The position numbers were made by a program, and so were the translations under genes. 64,000 nt of DNA, taken from assembly GCA_030248225.1 (NCBI GenBank), contig JASANE010020188.1:18967-82966 (forward strand). Reading direction: 5' to 3'. The DNA comes from Trileptium ribeirensis (lineage: Eukaryota > Nematoda > Enoplea > Enoplida > Thoracostomopsidae). Every line of letters begins with the position of its first letter. Position 1 is the stretch's first letter. Under the pieces are notes generated by a model, which was not told where the DNA came from, did not search any database, and saw only the letters and a list, made by a program, of their open reading frames with translations. Below are positions 60,301 to 64,000 of the stretch, piece after piece.

Positions 60301-62881
60301 GATAAAAATATGGAATAAGCTACTTTAGGATACTGTTAAGCAAAATGTTTCATGATTTTTGAGTTATATTCTAACTCCCCTGTCACTGTGTGATATGTGA
60401 AAGAATACAATTTTAAAACCTGTTTCCCATTGGTAAATCCCAATACCATAATCCATAAAATGGAAAGTCTGCTATTTTCTATTTTAAAAATCCAAAAAAA
60501 TTGGTAATTTTGAAAAGTACACAATCTAAAATAACGTAGACGCAGGGGCGTGCGCATGCAAATATTTTTGGGCCTAAGAGTAATAACGAAAGTTGGAGAC
60601 TTGTTAGGAGCCACTAGGCGCGTTCCCATGGGCTCAGAGAATTTTCAAATCCCCGCGAAGCCCGCAAATTGTAGAAACATATGGTGGGCTTCGAAAGTTC
60701 ATCATTATTGACTTAGTACTATTCCTCTGCATTTAGGTCCATGATCCTTAGTTTTTTGTCACTGCATTCACTTCCCAGGTTACACGACCAAAAACTGACC
60801 CACTTTCGTGTCCTCCCTCCCTACTGCCCAACCAGCAACCTCATACGAAAAGTTTCCCGCTTAGGGATATTGTGAAAGTGGTCAGATCCTATCCCATGAT
60901 ATTTACCATGGTAGCTATTCCACAAATCGCTTAGTTTTTCGAACGGGTACTGACCAACACAGTCTTTTACATAGCGTCCACTAATGGAAGTTAACATCAA
61001 TTCTTTTATACAGCGCTCAGTAAAGGAACAGTTTGACAATTTCGATGACAGCACCCACTGAATAATAAAGACACACGTGAAATTGCCACAACTCAAAACC
61101 ACCTAGTAATGTCGATAGCGGACGGTTAAAAGAGTCACCCAGTTTTAAGGACATTGCTACAATAGACAGGACCTCTGTGCCTTTTTGATGAGGCAAACTA
61201 TACGAAGCCAACTAGTCATTTCTGCAATAGTGCCAGCTGCAGAAGACGAAATATTATGAGCGTTACAACAACTCGCGGGATTACCATCAGGATATGAGCC
61301 CGTACGCGCGCTCAACTCTGCATAGACGCCGAGTTCTTCATACGGAGACTTGCACTGTTGCATTCCTACGACTATTTGGACAAATTCTACCTTGCCGTCT
61401 ATAACCGCAGCTTATACGTCATTGGACAACAGAATTGGCTAAGATGTGTAATGATGAATGGGACCCTAGCAACCTTCTGTGATACGGCAGATAATTATCG
61501 TAATTGCTCTGAATTAAGTGCTCAAGTTAGAATGAAGCACATAGTAGGGACGTTAAGGTTTCAACTGTTCTTGACAGCGGATAATATCAGCCTAAAATAT
61601 ATCTGTATTTAAATGTTGTATTCGCCTAGAAAACAGAGATTTCTAATTTTGGAATTAAGGGTCCTTATTTTTAGGCATATATCTATCGGAAATATTTTTA
61701 ATTTGTTTTAAAAAATAATGCGAAAATTAAACAGTCGAAACAAAAAAGTAATTTTCGGGTCCAAAATGGAATAAAGAGAAGAAAACCCAGCTTACATGCC
61801 AAGATGATTGATTGTCGCTGTTTACCATATCAACAATCGTTTGTTGTCGCTGACGAAATTCAGCGTCGTCGTCGGTAAACAACGTAAATTCACGCGGTGA
61901 TAGCCGTGTTGGTATATCGCTGAACAGTGCGGCACAAAAAGAAGAAGATTGTGATTCCGGCGATACAGAAGTTTGAAGTTGCTGCTGCTGTTGTTTGCCT
62001 GAAATTGAAAACCAAAAATTTATCGTTAATCCCACTAGACAAATCGATATTGTTGCCAGCACCATAACGATGCCGTAAAGACATTTAATTCGCTGTCGCT
62101 TTAAATACAACAATAGTGTTGTTTTAGACGTTGGATTTCGCAGTCGTCCTCGACCGCCCCTGAACGAAACTGCTGACATTGTTGAAAACGATGATCCGAG
62201 CTCGTACAGTGGATATTTGTTCAAACCGTAGGATGGTCCTGGCGCCGACCTATTGTTACAGCAACCAGAGCTATTACTACTATCGTTCAGGCTTATCATG
62301 TCATGACTTTGTCGCCGCCTCTTGTGATTTATGTTCTTGTTACTGTTTTCATCGGTCATGTTAGTTTTCAAGTTCGGGGAAATGATTTCGTATTTATCAA
62401 TTTTATTTTCGCCAATACTAGTTGTTGTTATTGTAGCACCGGTCTGAATATTTAAACAATTTGTATTACACCGACTAGAACAGTTATAATCGCATATGTT
62501 ATTAGCATCTACTGTCATCGAATTAGAGCATAATTGGTTTTTAAGATTTTTAACTGCATTCGTCGTATCAATAACACAGGAAGAGCCGCATCTGTCCGAT
62601 TTGCGTTTATGATGTCTTGAAGGTATTGTATCGGTTGAGATTATTTCAGGAGCATCCAAGCCGGTACGCTTTTGATTTCGCGAAGACGGTAGGAACGCCG
62701 CCTGAGAATCTACTTCGGGAAGATCAGCCTCGATAATCCTTTCCACTTTGTGTTTTGACTGATTATCTGTTTGGCTATCGTATCCAATGTGGTTGTATCC
62801 ATTTAAAATGGTAGTGGTCTTGCTAAGTATTGGTTGAGTAGAAATTGGCATTAATATATTCTCGCTAAGTGCGACTGACAT
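48092..62881 (-). CDS. Membrane-tethered cathepsin B-like cysteine protease (728 aa, 6 exons)
   Basis: Minus-strand exons: 62881-61796, 59592-59332, 57805-57693, 55289-55057, 50968-50699, 48315-48092. All introns are GT-AG and all phases agree, total 2187 nt. Residues 1-266 are polar, Ser/Asn/Cys-rich and basic near the end. Residues about 267-291 (CLYGIVMVLATISICLVGLT and on) are the only long hydrophobic segment, giving a type II topology with the protease lumenal or extracellular. A Q5 run (297-301) precedes a short cathepsin B-type propeptide (IVDMVNSDNQSSWHAILND). The C1A catalytic domain follows: oxyanion Gln442, nucleophile Cys448 (DQASCGSCWA), His668 (YGHCVKIIGWG) and Asn689 (VANSWG). 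The triad is intact, so it should be active. It differs from classical cathepsin B: no His-His pair in the occluding-loop region, and about 40 extra residues near 567-610. Tubulointerstitial-nephritis-antigen-like proteins are relatives, but those I know of lack the catalytic Cys. No symbol is given. Confidence 0.9.
50699..50968 (-). CDS. Cathepsin B-like gene, exon 5: insertion plus NGPV-type segment
   Basis: Acceptor TATTTTAAG, donor TCTG/GTAAGC. Residues 565-655. The second half aligns with the family (VVKKIQYEIWTRGPVTTCFN, then EDFQHYRSG). The first half (FGYSKTMGLLHRVNLLVSQD and on) is an insertion of about 40 residues. Confidence 0.88.
51340..51545 (-). repeat. tRNA-derived SINE-like repeat, copy 1 (in intron 4)
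   Basis: On the minus strand a tRNA-like 5' region reads TGGTGTTATGGTTAGCAC (D arm, box A), then TCTGC-TAAGCAT-GCGGA (anticodon arm with AGC) and GGTATTCGAATCT (box B-like). The acceptor ends do not pair, so it is not a tRNA gene. A longer similarity with 51620-51825 on both sides marks a dispersed or duplicated SINE. Confidence 0.55.
51620..51825 (-). repeat. tRNA-derived SINE-like repeat, copy 2 (in intron 4)
   Basis: Second copy of the preceding repeat, about 290 bp away in the same orientation. The minus strand reads TGGTATAATGGTTCGCACAT, then a damaged anticodon stem around TGCGCAT and a GC-rich box B region. More decayed than copy 1. Confidence 0.5.
55057..55289 (-). CDS. Cathepsin B-like gene, exon 4: occluding-loop region
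   Basis: Acceptor ATTTGTTCAG, donor AAAG/GTTTGT. Residues 487-565 with GLVTGGFYGSNEGCKPYTYS and then SPTCGSPCITSQYMYHANQK, where a His-His pair is expected in cathepsin B. The disulphide-forming cysteines around it are kept. Confidence 0.9.
56585..56830 (+). repeat. GC-rich interspersed repeat, copy in intron 3
   Basis: Core phrase CTCTATTTTTGCCAATTTTT, with G-rich flanks: CATCCGGGGCGAGAAGCGGG to the right, then CTCAGGGGTAGACCAGGGCC. It lies in intron 3 of the protease gene. The open minus frame across it is not coding. Confidence 0.55.
57420..58110. repeat. Decayed dispersed repeat around exon 3
   Basis: The phrase GAGCTGTTGTTCGGTTCCTT with AAGGAA at about 57510 recurs (diverged) at 11410-11445. 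ACACAACAAACTCAATTAAT at about 57580 and CGCCACAACCTCAGTTAATA at about 58078 echo 6060-6090. Exon 3 (57693-57805) lies between two such pieces. Confidence 0.35.
57693..57805 (-). CDS. Cathepsin B-like gene, exon 3
   Basis: Acceptor TTCTTTATTTCAG, donor GGAGG/GTTGGT. Residues 450-487: AAAVASTVADRICI and ISTEDLLQCCPDCGG, the helix after the active-site Cys and the family motif SAEDLLxCC. Confidence 0.92.
59332..59592 (-). CDS. Cathepsin B-like gene, exon 2: propeptide end and active-site Cys
   Basis: Acceptor CTTTATTCCAG, donor TGG/GTATGT. Residues 363-449. LPDNYNVKDRWATVCPTLSD marks the mature N-terminal region (family form LPxxFDxRxxWPxC). It ends exactly after CGSCW. Confidence 0.92.
59640..59935 (-). 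repeat. GC-rich repeat family, probable inverted diverged copy (intron 1)
   Basis: G/C-rich ends (CTCCCCCGTCCGCTTTCCTC at the left, CCCCCGCCCTAG and GCCGCCGGGCC at the right) surround AT-rich text. The reverse-complement reading resembles the family layout. Assignment is tentative. Confidence 0.35.
60907..61057 (-). other. Exon-like segment in intron 1, same strand as the protease
   Basis: A good acceptor (TTTATTATTCAG) is followed by 50 open codons (WVLSSKLSNCSFTERCIKEL and on, with KDCVGQYPFEKLSDLW) and a donor (CATG/GTAAAT). Its three cysteines resemble a small Cys-rich domain. It cannot be an in-frame alternative exon of the protease, because 151 nt is not a multiple of three. It could belong to a nested gene or be a dead exon. 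Confidence 0.25.
61298..61612 (+). CDS. Possible nested antisense CPG4-like exon in intron 1
   Basis: Open on the plus strand for 104 codons. It contains QLCIDAEFFIRRLALLHSYD, later QNWLRCVMMNGTLATFCDTA and YRNC. The AEFFIRRL piece resembles AELFLHRL in exon 3 of the CPG4-like gene, followed in both by a Tyr/Leu-rich helix and later cysteines. No ATG, strong acceptor or clear donor was found, so it may be a decayed copy inserted on the opposite strand. The minus strand here is interrupted by stops above about 61370. Confidence 0.3.
   Translation, partial: ARTRAQLCIDAEFFIRRLALLHSYDYLDKFYLAVYNRSLYVIGQQNWLRCVMMNGTLATFCDTADNYRNCSELSAQVRMKHIVGTLRFQLFLTADNISLKYICI
61796..62881 (-). CDS. Cathepsin B-like gene, exon 1: cytoplasmic extension, TM, start of prodomain
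   Basis: 362 codons from ATG to the donor GGCAT/GTAAGC. The N-terminal 266 residues include a cysteine series C130, C134, C138, C142 (CDYNCSSRCNTNC) and a basic patch NHKRRRQS (185-192). I recognise no domain there. The TM is followed by a Q-run and prodomain residues up to SSWH. Confidence 0.85.
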
Positions 62882-63110
62882 AATCGTGATTATATTACAT
62901 GTTGTATTTACAAATTTAGGTATTTATTTACTATATTTCGACGCACCCAAATAACATTTCTAAACCCAAATGCTTGTCTTGATAAAGTTTAGACTGGTTT
63001 CACGAAATTTAGCACTATTTCCTAATTTCACAACAATGTAGACACCAATCTGAAAGTATTAAAAATACAAGTGTGCCTCCCAATTACTAGTATTAACTAG
63101 TGAAGCTCGC
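62882..63110. promoter_or_regulatory. 5' flank of the protease gene
   Basis: AT-rich sequence immediately upstream of the protease ATG (minus strand). No TATA box, trans-splice acceptor or initiator could be assigned with confidence. The promoter probably lies here by position only. Confidence 0.2.
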
Positions 63111-63139
63111 TTGTGAGCCAGAATTCGAGTGGTGAAAAC

Positions 63140-63465
63140 AATCCCCCGAAGCAGAAGTGTGAAAAATATTTGCCACACAATATTTTTGACACTCGCAATG
63201 AGCTTGTCGGCCCAGAAAACAACATATCCGACACTAAAACCAACAATAAACACACATTCAGGTGCTTTTCCCACGACTTCTCACCAAAAATTTCGAAAAG
63301 GTCATTTTTTATGCCAAATATACACCAGAAGTGTAAAAAGTATTTGCCCAACAATATTTTAACACTTGCAATGAGTTTATCTGCCCAGAAAACCCCATAT
63401 AAGACAATAAAAGCAACAAAAAACACACATTTAGGTGCATTTCCCACGACTTTTCACCAAATATG
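63140..63465 (+). repeat. Tandem duplication, two diverged units of about 170 bp
   Basis: GAAGTGTGAAAAATATTTGC, then CACTCGCAATGAGCTTGTC and AACACACATTCAGGTGC at 63150-63290 recur as GAAGTGTAAAAAGTATTTGC, CACTTGCAATGAGTTTATC and AACACACATTTAGGTGC at 63330-63460. Open frames over both strands are artefacts of the repeat. Confidence 0.85.
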
Positions 63466-63784
63466 AAATTTGGCGCCAACTATAAGCTTATAGACTCCAG
63501 ATTGGGAAGTAGGTGAAAAACTTGTTATATATCATTGGAAGCCCTGGTAAAACTACATGGAATAGGCTTATTAGTTTGCGGATACGTCATTTACTCATTG
63601 AGAAAAGTCGCAAAAACTGGAGGAGTGCCCAAAAAATGGGCCAAAGTAACGCCACGGGAAAAAATTCAAAAATCGGGCTCCGTCACTACCCCTAAATCGA
63701 CCATTGCGGTTCGAATGAGCTATGTTGCATAAAAATCCGCCCAACCGTTATCGAGATCCAGGTGCGACAGACAGACAGACACAC
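63466..63784. other. Likely part of the terminal repeat element
   Basis: No supportable gene. A CAGA/CA microsatellite (GACAGACAGACAGACACACA) lies at about 63765-63790, just before the inverted repeat, a layout common at element ends. Confidence 0.35.
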
Positions 63785-64000
63785 ACAGACAGGACCTCCT
63801 CAATCCTCCTCCAGAGCCAAAATTGAAAATTCTCGTTCCAACCCGCATTGAATTTTGAAACGAGTATTACCGTCTCTTTCCCAACAAAAATGGGTTGCAC
63901 CAGACTAAAATTTCAAGGTATTACACCTATTGAGATTCAATGCGGGTTGGAACAGACTTCAAATTTGGCTCTGGAGGGGGATTGAGGAGGCCCTGTCTGT
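63785..64000. mobile_element. Foldback element with about 70-bp inverted arms
   Basis: The left arm starts ACAGACAGGACCTCCTCAAT and contains CTCCAGAGCCAAAATTGAA and CGTTCCAACCCGCATTGAAT. The right arm is its reverse complement with few changes (ATTCAATGCGGGTTGGAAC, then GGCTCTGGAGGGGGATTGAG, ending CCTGTCTGT at the window edge). The centre is about 80 bp. It may extend past the window. Confidence 0.75.

Noticed and set aside
63097..63466. Open frames of 116-117 codons on both strands
   Set aside because: They fall in a tandem duplication and mirror one another across strands, with no ATG context, domain or splice support.

Overview
The window is eukaryotic, AT-rich and gene-poor, with introns of about 0.1 to 5.6 kb and splice acceptors of the TTTTCAG type. 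Two multi-exon genes could be rebuilt by hand with every splice phase closing. One has a cysteine pattern I read as the nematode-restricted chondroitin-proteoglycan-4 (CPG4-like) type. Together with the nematode-style acceptors this suggests a nematode with a large, repeat-rich genome. The species is not identifiable from the sequence.

Layout. 1-2.05 kb: broken minus-strand Ty3/gypsy-like retroelement (gag, protease and RT pieces). 2.6-34 kb: gene desert made of decayed mobile DNA. It holds two non-LTR retrotransposon 3' ends (about 9.9-10.5 and 23.5-24.65 kb), several foldback or TIR elements, a clean Harbinger-like MITE (13944-14453) and copies of an unclassified GC-rich repeat. 34476-34949: plus-strand small gene for a signal-anchored protein. 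35818-41672: minus-strand six-exon gene for a secreted, probably GPI-anchored Cys-rich CPG4-like protein of 381 aa. Its start-codon exon lies in an 88-bp tandem duplication, and its introns carry a hAT-like MITE with a 20-bp minisatellite and a second Harbinger-like MITE. 41.7-48.1 kb: repeats, a third MITE copy and one possible small secreted ORF. 48092-62881: minus-strand six-exon gene for a cathepsin B-like (C1A) protease of 728 aa. It has a 266-residue N-terminal extension and one membrane span ahead of the prodomain. Exon-like segments lie on both strands inside its first intron. 62.9-64 kb: duplicated and inverted repeats.

The strongest biological item is the membrane-tethered, catalytically intact cathepsin B-like enzyme. 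It lacks the His-His occluding loop and carries an insertion of about 40 residues before the second half of the catalytic fold. The two minus-strand genes both enter or face the secretory pathway, but nothing in the sequence shows that they act together. No CRISPR array, operon or functional tRNA/rRNA gene was seen.
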